In this document: piece after piece, positions 35,283 to 42,273 of the stretch
Position numbering within the stretch: position 1 is the stretch's first letter
How the letters are laid out: each line of letters begins with the position of its first letter
Assembly: GCA_007134845.1 (NCBI GenBank)
Contig: SLKA01000096.1
Location: 1 to 42,273 of the forward strand
DNA from: Balneolales bacterium
GTDB taxonomy: Bacteria > Bacteroidota > Rhodothermia > Balneolales > Natronogracilivirgulaceae
Length of the DNA: 42,273 nt
Direction: 5' to 3'
Made by a program: the position numbers and the translations under genes
The notes under the pieces: generated by a model
Seen by the model: only the letters and a program-made list of their open reading frames with translations
Databases searched by the model: none
Told to the model about the DNA's origin: nothing

Positions 35283-36299
35283 TCATTTCTCAGATGAATC
35301 CCCGTCCCGATATTTTCTGTGATGACGGATATGAACCTCTTCCGGCTCCAGATGGATGGTAACCACCGTATTACCCTTGAATTCATCCATGATTTTTTTC
35401 TCGAGTATGGTTGCTTCACGATGGGCCTCCTCCAGGTCAATTCCTGCCCGGAACAGTGCATGAAACTCGATCCATAATGTATTCCCGGTGTTTCTGTGCC
35501 TCAGATCATGCCAGCCCTTCATCACATCACCTACCTCCCTGTCCAAAGCGTTTCGAATGCAGGCGTCTGTCTTGTCATCACCCTGATCCATAAGTCCTGT
35601 CGTAGCATATTTTACCAGTCTGTATCCCTCCAGGGAGATATACATGGCCAGTGCTATGGCTACCAGCGAGTCCAGAAACATGAGACCGGTGCGGGAAACC
35701 AGGAACAGCGTAACCAGGACTCCGGAACTTGTATATACATCGGTGAGGGTGTGCTTTCCGTTGCCGATGATGATCATATTGTTCTCCTGCTTGCCGGTGC
35801 GGATAAGCCAGCTTCCCAGAATCAGATTGATCAGTGCCGAGACAAATATGATGCCGGCTCCTGCCTCAAGGTTGAACACTTCCAGTCCCGTTATCAGGCT
35901 TTTTATGGATTGATAACAGATGGTGAGTGCTGCAATCAAAATGAGCATGCCCTCTGCACCGACGGCAAAAAAACCGATGCGTTCGTGCCCGTAGGGATGG
36001 TCCCGATCGGGCGGCTTCTGGCTGAAATAGATGCCGAATGCGGAAAAACCGACGGCAAATACATGCACAAAACTCTCTGCCGCATCCGAGAGCACACTGT
36101 TCGCACCTGTGTATATCCAGGCAGAAAACTTGATCGCAAAAACAATCATTGAAACCAGCAGGCTGATGCGGATCGCCCTTTCGCTTCTGTTCATCCCTGA
36201 CTTGCCTGCATTCTCCGCCCTGCCGGCATCATCCGGACCTTCCGGCTTGCCGGGATGTTCCGTACCGGCATCTCCACTGCGGTAGATCGGTTTAACCAT
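35283..36299 (-). CDS. Cation diffusion facilitator (CDF) metal transporter
   Basis: 338 residues, six membrane helices and a C-terminal cytoplasmic metal-sensing domain. The TM5 metal motif is intact as HTLTD (His183, Asp187). In TM2 the position of the usual (H/D)xxxD is Glu75-xxx-His79 within SDAAESFVHV, giving a predicted site of Glu-His-His-Asp. The loop PPDRDHPYGHERIGFF (96-111) is typical. The C-terminus is His-rich (VHIRHHRKYRDG). It exports divalent metal, such as zinc, iron, manganese or cobalt, using the proton gradient; specificity is unclear. The first 35 residues are acidic and non-conserved, so Met36 (36194) is an alternative start. Confidence 0.88.
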   Translation of the reverse strand: MVKPIYRSGDAGTEHPGKPEGPDDAGRAENAGKSGMNRSERAIRISLLVSMIVFAIKFSAWIYTGANSVLSDAAESFVHVFAVGFSAFGIYFSQKPPDRDHPYGHERIGFFAVGAEGMLILIAALTICYQSIKSLITGLEVFNLEAGAGIIFVSALINLILGSWLIRTGKQENNMIIIGNGKHTLTDVYTSSGVLVTLFLVSRTGLMFLDSLVAIALAMYISLEGYRLVKYATTGLMDQGDDKTDACIRNALDREVGDVMKGWHDLRHRNTGNTLWIEFHALFRAGIDLEEAHREATILEKKIMDEFKGNTVVTIHLEPEEVHIRHHRKYRDGDSSEK

Positions 36300-36373
36300 G
36301 AGCCTGACGTGAATAATAATAAGATCACATCACCTTAAAGCAAAATGATCGTTATCTTTCAGGAATATCCGAT

Positions 36374-37834
36374 TTGAAGAATACACATCTTTGCCCATTA
36401 TTTACCAATTTTTTTCTTTTGCAGGATCTTGAACCCACATACCAGCAGCTTTTCCGGAGCATCTCCGGCGCCGTATCGGAAACCGGACAAAAAATATATG
36501 TAATTGGCGGATTCGTGAGAGACTACTATTTGAACCGTCTTCAGTCAGATCAAACCTGCGATATTGATTTTGTCACTGTGGGATCTGGCATCCGAGCCGC
36601 TGAAGCTGTTGGCCGCAAGCTTGGCACTAAAAAAATTGCAACCTTCCGCCGGTTTGGCACTGCTCAGGTCACCTGGAAACAGTTTTCGCTTGAATTTGTT
36701 GGGGCCCGCAAAGAAAGCTACCGGTCTGATTCGCGCAAGCCTGCTGTGGAAGACGGAACCCTTGAAGATGATCAGTTTCGCCGGGATTTCACCATTAACG
36801 CCCTCTCATGGTCCCTGAATCCCGATGATTACGGACTTTTAAATGATCCGTTCAATGGACTCAGAGACCTGAAAAACCATCTCATTCGCACTCCGGTCGA
36901 TCCCGAACAGACATTCAGTGACGACCCTCTGCGGATGATGCGCGCGGTACGCTTTTCTTCGCAATTGCACTTCAATATCGAACCCGCCACAAAAGCGGCC
37001 ATCGAAAAAATGGCACCGCGGCTGGAAATTGTTTCACGGGAGCGGATCATAGACGAGCTGAACAAGATCGTGATGAGCGACCTGCCATCCACTGGCTTTA
37101 TGATTCTCAGGGAAACCGGACTTCTGGAGAAGTTTTTTCCGGAGCTCTGCGAATTGGAGGGGGTTGAGGAGATTCACGGTCTCCGGCACAAGGACAATTT
37201 CCATCACACGCTCAAGGTGCTGGACAATGTTGCGATGAAATCGGATAATCTCTGGCTTCGCTGGGCCGCCATCATGCATGATATCGCCAAGCCCACCACC
37301 AAGCGATTTGATTCCAAACACGGATGGACCTTTCACGGCCATGATGCGATGGGCGCCCAGATGGTACCGCGAATATTCCGGCGGCTGGGACTGCCGCTTG
37401 ACGAACGGATGCGCTACGTAAAAAAACTGGTCCGCCTTCATCTGCGGCCCATTGCCCTGGCCGATGAAATTGTTACCGACAGTGCTATCCGCCGGCTTAT
37501 TTTTGAAGCCGGGGATCACCTGGAAGATCTGATGACACTCTGCAGGGCCGATATCACAAGTAAAAACCATCGGAAAATCCGTCAGTTTCTTAAAAATTTT
37601 GATTATGTCGAACAGCGCGCAGCTGAAGTTGAGGAAAAAGACCGTATACGGAACTGGAAGCCTCCTGTGGACGGAAACGAGATCATGGAGATCTGCGGAA
37701 TCAGTCCCGGTCCGGAAATCGGGCGCATCAAGTCGGCCATTGAAGAAGCGATCCTGGAAGGTACTATTCCCAACACCCGGGAAGCAGCTCTTGAGCACCT
37801 GCATTCCATAAAGAACCCTTCAAAAAAAAAGTGA
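36374..37834 (+). CDS. CCA tRNA nucleotidyltransferase / poly(A) polymerase family
   Basis: 486 residues from a TTG start with AGGA nine bases upstream; no usable ATG lies in the N-terminal region. Class II nucleotidyltransferase with VIGGFVRD (43-50), DIDFVTVG (63-70) carrying the two catalytic aspartates (63 and 65), and RRDFTINAL, then the RNA-binding domain. The C-terminal HD domain is LRWAAIMHDIAKPTTKRF...GWTFHGHDAMGAQM. HD-bearing members in this lineage usually act as CCA-adding enzymes that finish tRNA 3' ends, but poly(A) polymerase cannot be excluded. The gene ends in a run of nine A bases, encoding the last lysines. ispE follows at 93 bases. Confidence 0.9.
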   Translation: MKNTHLCPLFTNFFLLQDLEPTYQQLFRSISGAVSETGQKIYVIGGFVRDYYLNRLQSDQTCDIDFVTVGSGIRAAEAVGRKLGTKKIATFRRFGTAQVTWKQFSLEFVGARKESYRSDSRKPAVEDGTLEDDQFRRDFTINALSWSLNPDDYGLLNDPFNGLRDLKNHLIRTPVDPEQTFSDDPLRMMRAVRFSSQLHFNIEPATKAAIEKMAPRLEIVSRERIIDELNKIVMSDLPSTGFMILRETGLLEKFFPELCELEGVEEIHGLRHKDNFHHTLKVLDNVAMKSDNLWLRWAAIMHDIAKPTTKRFDSKHGWTFHGHDAMGAQMVPRIFRRLGLPLDERMRYVKKLVRLHLRPIALADEIVTDSAIRRLIFEAGDHLEDLMTLCRADITSKNHRKIRQFLKNFDYVEQRAAEVEEKDRIRNWKPPVDGNEIMEICGISPGPEIGRIKSAIEEAILEGTIPNTREAALEHLHSIKNPSKKK

Positions 37835-37927
37835 ATCGCCAATGGCGAATGAGACATCAACAGAAAAGAAATTCGCCACCGAAAGTCCGGCCCCCAAAAA
37901 ACCTGAATCGCCAACCGGTAAATCAGT

Positions 37928-38857
37928 GTGAATAAGACAAGTAGAAACAATACGGCATTCGAAAATCCCGCCTATGACAATTCCGGACATGACGTTTGGG
38001 TCTCCCGGTCATGGGCAAAAATCAATCTCGGGCTCCAGGTGCTTGACCGGCTCCCAAACGGTTATCATGAAATCGCCACAGGATTTTGCTTCGTCAACTG
38101 GAGTGACCGGTTCGAGATGAAAAAGGCGGATGCCTTTTCTCTTGAAATGTCAGATGAACGGCTGCCATCAGATCATAACAACCTCATTGTCAAAGCGGTG
38201 CAAATGCTCCGGCGTTACGTTGATTTTGATGATGCCTGGGCGATATACGTTGACAAAATCATCCCTTTTGGCGCAGGATTGGGCGGTGGCAGCAGCAATG
38301 CCGCAACCATGCTCCGGATGCTGAACAAGGTGGTCTGCCCGGAACTGTCACTGAAAGATATTCATCAGCTGGTATCCGGCCTTGGCGCCGATATACCGGT
38401 GTTCCTGCATGGGAAGCCGGGGATTGGCACCGGAATTGGCACCGAAATATCGTTCCATGATATTCAGCCGGATGCCTGGATCCTTACGGTTTTTCCGGAC
38501 ATCCATGTTTCGACTGCCGATGCCTACAAAAACTGCGTGCCAAATAATCAACCCGATTTTTCTCTTGAGCATATTCTTCTGAAGGAACCCCTTGAAGAGT
38601 GGCGCTATCTGTTGTCAAACGATCTGGAACCATGGGTTATCCATCAGAATCCGATGATTGGAGACATTAAGGATCAGCTCTTTGAGCTGGGGGCCGACTA
38701 TGCCGCCATGAGTGGCAGCGGGTCATCGGTATTCGGGATTTTCCAGCAGGAGTTTGTTGCTGTTGATGCCTATAATCAGTTTACAGATTGGAAACTGAAG
38801 ACCAACATCACTCCTCCGACTTTCGCACCTGACTTTGGCGTATACCGATCTTCATGA
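37928..38857 (+). CDS. ispE: 4-diphosphocytidyl-2-C-methyl-D-erythritol kinase
   Basis: 309 residues from a GTG start. GHMP-family kinase that phosphorylates CDP-methylerythritol, step four of the MEP isoprenoid pathway. SRSWAKINLGLQVLDRLPNGYHEI (27-50) holds the catalytic-type lysine and the substrate tyrosine region. The ATP loop is PFGAGLGGGSSNAA (113-126), and SGSGSSVFGIF is the third GHMP motif. About 24 residues precede the first conserved segment, longer than usual, and look non-conserved. No in-frame ATG exists before the first motif, so the start is not well fixed. Other MEP genes are not in the window. Confidence 0.93.
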   Translation: MNKTSRNNTAFENPAYDNSGHDVWVSRSWAKINLGLQVLDRLPNGYHEIATGFCFVNWSDRFEMKKADAFSLEMSDERLPSDHNNLIVKAVQMLRRYVDFDDAWAIYVDKIIPFGAGLGGGSSNAATMLRMLNKVVCPELSLKDIHQLVSGLGADIPVFLHGKPGIGTGIGTEISFHDIQPDAWILTVFPDIHVSTADAYKNCVPNNQPDFSLEHILLKEPLEEWRYLLSNDLEPWVIHQNPMIGDIKDQLFELGADYAAMSGSGSSVFGIFQQEFVAVDAYNQFTDWKLKTNITPPTFAPDFGVYRSS

Positions 38858-38995
38858 TTTTTCACTAAATTTAGCCCAATTGATACATTGTAGAAACGAA
38901 AAATAGATGCAACCAACATTATAGCGAAATGTCGTTATCTGACCGCTGTTACTTTATCAGAGAAACACTTGCAGCTCAAACCTAACAAAATTTGT

Positions 38996-41497
38996 ATGAT
39001 CAAATTAAATGACGATATCAGCAAGGCAATGGATGCCGAGTCACTGAAACTGGATATTCAGCGCCATTTGCGATTTACCCTTGCCAAATCCAAATACTCA
39101 ACGACCAAATGGGACAAGTTTCGGAGTGTCGCACTTACGGCGCTTGATCGTCTGCATGATCGCTGGATCGATACCCAGGAATATTATTACGATGTAGATG
39201 CCAAGCGGGTTTATTATATCTCCATGGAATTTCTGATTGGCCGCTTGCTCGACAACATGCTGGTCAACCTGGATATTCTTGACGAAGTGAAAGAAGCGCT
39301 CCATGAACTGGGGTTGGATTATGACGAGGTCAAGGAGAATGAATTCGATGCCGGCCTTGGCAACGGCGGGCTCGGACGGCTTGCTGCCTGTTTTCTGGAT
39401 TCCATGGCTACGATGGGCATTCCCGGGTATGGATACGGCATTCGCTACGACTACGGGATATTTGAGCAACAGATCAAGAACGGGTACCAGATCGAAAAAC
39501 CGGATATGTGGCTGCAATTCGGCAATCCATGGGATGTCGTCCGGCCCAAAACACTGTACCCGGTCGATTTTTATGGTGAGTCCGTGCCGTATACCGACGC
39601 TAACGGAAAGCTTCGCTTCAAGTGGGTTAATACCCAGAAGGTCAACGCCCTCGCGTTCGACACCCCGATTCCAGGCTATAAAAATGATGTAGTAAACAAC
39701 TTAAGGCTATGGCGTGCTAGTTCTTCAAAGGCAATTGACTTGCAGTCTTTCAGTATGGGCGAGTACATTGATGCCGTGCGGGATACACAGCTTCAGGAAA
39801 ATATTTCCCGCGTGCTTTATCCGAACGACAAGGTTTTCGTCGGTCAGGAGCTGCGGCTGAAACAGGAATATTTCCTGGTGTCTGCGACGCTTCAGGATAT
39901 CATCCGTCGATTCAAGAAGGTACATGACGACTGGAGAAAATTCCCTGAAAAAGTCGCCATTCAGTGCAATGACACTCATCCCAATCTTGCAATACCTGAA
40001 CTTATGAGGGTTCTGCTCGATTATGAGGGCCTTGAATGGGAAACAGCATGGGAAATCACACGAAAATCCATTAACTATACCAACCATACCGTTCTTCCCG
40101 AAGCTCTGGAAACATGGTCGGTACCCCTTATGCGGAACCTGCTGCCACGTCATCTTCAGATCATCTATGAGATCAACAAACGCTTCCTTAACAATGTCCG
40201 TGACAAGTTTGGCAACGATGTAAACCGGTTGCGACGGATGTCCATCATCAGTGAAGGAGAAAAGCCTGCCGTACAGATGGCCACCCTCGGCATTGTCGGC
40301 TCCAAAAAAGTCAACGGCGTAGCGCGGCTGCACACCGAGTTGATCAAAAAAACCATCTTCAGAGATTTTTATGAGCTGTATCCGGATAAGTTCATCAACA
40401 TGACCAACGGCATTACACCGCGCAGATGGCTCAGGCAATGCAATCCCAGACTTTCTGAACTTATTACGGATGAAATCGGCGAAGGCTGGGTCACTGACCT
40501 TGATGAATTGAAAAAAATTGACAAAAAGGCTGACAATAAAGAGTTCCGCAAGAAATTTGCCGAGGTCAAACGTCAGAACAAACTTGCCCTGATTGATTTC
40601 ATTGAGGCGGAATACGGGACCAATCTGAATCCTGAATCCATTTTTGATATCCAGATCAAGCGGATTCATGAATACAAGCGCCAGCTGATGGTGGCAATGC
40701 ATACTGCGATGCTGTACAACCGCATCAAGGCGGATCCGGATGCAGATTTTCAACCACGCACCGTTCTGTTTTCCGGAAAGGCGGCACCTGGATATACCAT
40801 GGCCAAGTTGCATATCAAGCTGATCAATTCGATCGCGGAAAAAATCAATAACGATCCCGACACCAAGGACAAGCTCTCCTGCCTGTTCCTTGAAAATTAC
40901 ACCGTTTCGCTGGCAGAGCGTCTTATACCGGCTGCGGATCTCTCCGAGCAAACTTCAACTGCCGGCATGGAAGCCTCCGGGACCGGTAACATGAAGTTTG
41001 CCCTTAATGGCGCACTCACCATTGGCACGCTTGATGGTGCCAATATTGAAATCCGCGAAGAGGTCGGTGAAGAGAACATCTTCATTTTTGGCCTGACCGA
41101 TGAAGAGGTGGAGCTTAAGCGCCGGGAGGGTTATAATCCCCGCGATTATTATGACTCCATCCCGGAACTACAGCAGGTGCTGAATCAAATTCGTGACGGT
41201 TTCTTTGAACCGGATAATCCCGATCTGTTCCATCCCATGATTCGCGCCCTGCTTGACGACGGGGACTATTTCATGGTTCTTGCCGATTTCGAATCGTATG
41301 CCGAACAACAGAAAGAGGTGGAGAAACTGTACAGAAACCAGGATGAATGGGTTAAAAAAGCCATTCACAATGTGGCCCGGATGGGCAAATTCTCATCAGA
41401 TCGGACAATCAGCGAGTATTGCGAAAAAATATGGGAATGCAAGAAGTACAAACTGCCAGTGAGAAAAAAGAATGGCAACAGTAAAAATTCCAAATAG
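38996..41497 (+). CDS. glgP: Glycogen/maltodextrin phosphorylase
   Basis: 833 residues from the ATG at 38996 (a TTG at 38969 is unlikely). A GT35 enzyme that releases glucose 1-phosphate from non-reducing ends. Signatures: YYISMEFLIGRLL, FDAGLGNGGLGRLAACFLDSM, YGYGIRYDYGIF and NDTHPNLAIPELMR. The pyridoxal-phosphate lysine is Lys667 in SGTGNMKFALNG, followed by LTIGTLDGANIEI. Length and motif order match the full-length bacterial/eukaryotic type rather than the short dimeric form. It complements glgB and malQ encoded about 8 kb away. The 138-base gap before it has no clear promoter. Confidence 0.97.
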   Translation: MIKLNDDISKAMDAESLKLDIQRHLRFTLAKSKYSTTKWDKFRSVALTALDRLHDRWIDTQEYYYDVDAKRVYYISMEFLIGRLLDNMLVNLDILDEVKEALHELGLDYDEVKENEFDAGLGNGGLGRLAACFLDSMATMGIPGYGYGIRYDYGIFEQQIKNGYQIEKPDMWLQFGNPWDVVRPKTLYPVDFYGESVPYTDANGKLRFKWVNTQKVNALAFDTPIPGYKNDVVNNLRLWRASSSKAIDLQSFSMGEYIDAVRDTQLQENISRVLYPNDKVFVGQELRLKQEYFLVSATLQDIIRRFKKVHDDWRKFPEKVAIQCNDTHPNLAIPELMRVLLDYEGLEWETAWEITRKSINYTNHTVLPEALETWSVPLMRNLLPRHLQIIYEINKRFLNNVRDKFGNDVNRLRRMSIISEGEKPAVQMATLGIVGSKKVNGVARLHTELIKKTIFRDFYELYPDKFINMTNGITPRRWLRQCNPRLSELITDEIGEGWVTDLDELKKIDKKADNKEFRKKFAEVKRQNKLALIDFIEAEYGTNLNPESIFDIQIKRIHEYKRQLMVAMHTAMLYNRIKADPDADFQPRTVLFSGKAAPGYTMAKLHIKLINSIAEKINNDPDTKDKLSCLFLENYTVSLAERLIPAADLSEQTSTAGMEASGTGNMKFALNGALTIGTLDGANIEIREEVGEENIFIFGLTDEEVELKRREGYNPRDYYDSIPELQQVLNQIRDGFFEPDNPDLFHPMIRALLDDGDYFMVLADFESYAEQQKEVEKLYRNQDEWVKKAIHNVARMGKFSSDRTISEYCEKIWECKKYKLPVRKKNGNSKNSK

Positions 41498-41638
41498 AAT
41501 GCCGGCAGAATTTTTCTGAACTTAATTTACATTTTCATTACATTTGTAAATACTCTGGGGAGGGTATGCTTTTTAAATTCACACATGAGGAGTCGCGGCA
41601 CTGCTGTTTCCTCCTATGCCTACAATTCCTCCAGTTAG

Positions 41639-42273
41639 CTATTCCAATACGAAGCGGAAGGTTATTGTCCCGTATTGAGAATCCTGCGGCATATTGGGGG
41701 GCAGGCGGGTGAAGCGCCAGGTTCGTAGTGTTCTCAGTACTTCGCGTTCCAGTTCGGGATTGGCTTTGATGATAGGCTGAAGGCGTCCCACAGTGCCATC
41801 CGGACGCACCTCAAATCTTATGGATATTACCGCTTCTGTCTGTGCAACATAATTGGGGAGCGGTTGCACCACTGGAGCGCGATTGAAATCCCCTTCCCAT
41901 TCCAGTTGAAAAGGTGCAGAGCGAATAGGATCAGTGCCTGATCCCTGATCGACATCGGGCCGGCCGCGAATGCCGCGGACATCCCCTGTTTCTTCTTCAC
42001 CACGCTGCTCGATCTCATCCTGCTGAGCCATTTCGGGTGCCGAAGTCTCCTCAACCTGCTGGGTTTCCTCAACTTGCTGCTGAGGGTCTATCAGATCCGT
42101 ATCCGGTGTGGTGACCACATCCGCATCCACCTCCTGCTCCTGATCCGGCAAATCCACATCACGGGCTGTTTCCTCCGGTTGCGGTACCGGCTGGGGCACC
42201 GGCTCCGGTTCGGGTTCCGGCTCCGGCTCTTCGCTCACCGTCTCAACCGGTTCGGGCCGGGTCTCGGGAAGCG
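41639..42273 (-). CDS. tonB: TonB energy-transducing protein, N-terminus cut by the window edge
   Basis: The gene runs off the right end; about 211 residues are visible, the last being FRFVLE. The final 80 or so form a TonB C-terminal domain: PLPNYVAQTEAVISIRFEVRP, DGTVGRLQPIIKANPELEREVLRTLRTWRFTRLPP, then TITFRFVLE, with the Arg-Pro-DG turn typical of the fold. Before it is a long Pro/Glu/Gln/Asp-rich linker, including EPEPEPEPEP, that would span the periplasm. The membrane helix expected at the N-terminus is outside the window. TonB passes proton-motive force to TonB-dependent outer-membrane receptors. It converges with glgP; partner exbB/exbD are not visible. Confidence 0.88.
   Translation of the reverse strand, partial: LPETRPEPVETVSEEPEPEPEPEPVPQPVPQPEETARDVDLPDQEQEVDADVVTTPDTDLIDPQQQVEETQQVEETSAPEMAQQDEIEQRGEEETGDVRGIRGRPDVDQGSGTDPIRSAPFQLEWEGDFNRAPVVQPLPNYVAQTEAVISIRFEVRPDGTVGRLQPIIKANPELEREVLRTLRTWRFTRLPPNMPQDSQYGTITFRFVLE

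Noticed and set aside
38987-38994. AAAATTTG as a glgP promoter box
   Set aside because: It would place the transcription start inside the coding region beyond the ATG at 38996, and no -33 element is present.
41501-41508. TGCCGGCA palindrome followed by T-rich sequence after glgP
   Set aside because: An eight-base palindrome has no room for a loop, so it cannot form a terminator hairpin.

Overview
The window reads as ordinary, densely packed chromosome from a member of the Bacteroidota/Balneolota/Rhodothermota side of the FCB group. The pointers are a PorV/PorQ-type outer-membrane protein, a DUF4270-like lipoprotein beside a stand-alone GT5-only 'glycogen synthase', weak Shine-Dalgarno sites before many genes, several TTG/GTG starts, and promoter-like TTTG...nAnnTTTG pairs resembling the Bacteroidetes -33/-7 promoter. 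Base composition is about half GC. I cannot name the species. I saw no phage, insertion sequence, CRISPR array, rRNA or tRNA. The largest gap without a gene is about 290 bases (8431-8721).

Layout: 1-296 holds the 3' end of a PepQ-type prolidase. 461-3468 is the classic dnaX-ybaB-recR operon. 3510-8430 is read on the minus strand: peroxiredoxin, topA, an unrecognised gene, then a porin-like protein. 8722-12974 is plus: AMP nucleosidase, a GNAT acetyltransferase, radC and argS. 12997-16226 is minus: dnaN with a SAM hydrolase (DUF62), and a STAS/SpoIIAA-like protein overlapping a methyltransferase. 16421-20678 is plus: PorV-like protein, miaA, purS, purQ, lptB and a rhodanese. 20733-26822 is minus: rho, behind an almost operon-like series of degenerate GT5 protein, DUF4270-like lipoprotein, beta-barrel protein and TPR protein. 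27044-30813 (minus) is glgB-malQ. Then come a LolC/E-type permease (+), a membrane-anchored MurF-like ligase (-), a sugar nucleotidyltransferase (+), a CDF metal transporter (-), a CCA-adding/poly(A) polymerase family gene with ispE (+), glycogen phosphorylase (+) and a truncated TonB gene (-).

Functional themes: replication and repair (DnaX, RecR, YbaB, TopA, RadC, DnaN), envelope biogenesis (LptB, LolC/E, MurF-like, IspE, TonB, three barrel-type proteins), glycogen turnover (GlgB, MalQ, GlgP) and purine/SAM salvage (Amn, PurS, PurQ, DUF62).

The features most worth a second look are: the four-gene GT5-like/DUF4270/barrel/TPR series, whose GT5 protein has lost the usual ADP-glucose loop; a DnaX that lacks the zinc module; a MurF-like ligase whose UDP-binding domain is replaced by membrane helices; a perfect 13-bp inverted repeat just ahead of rho; and nested palindromes at the predicted amn transcription start. 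None is clearly a new multi-gene defence or signalling system.
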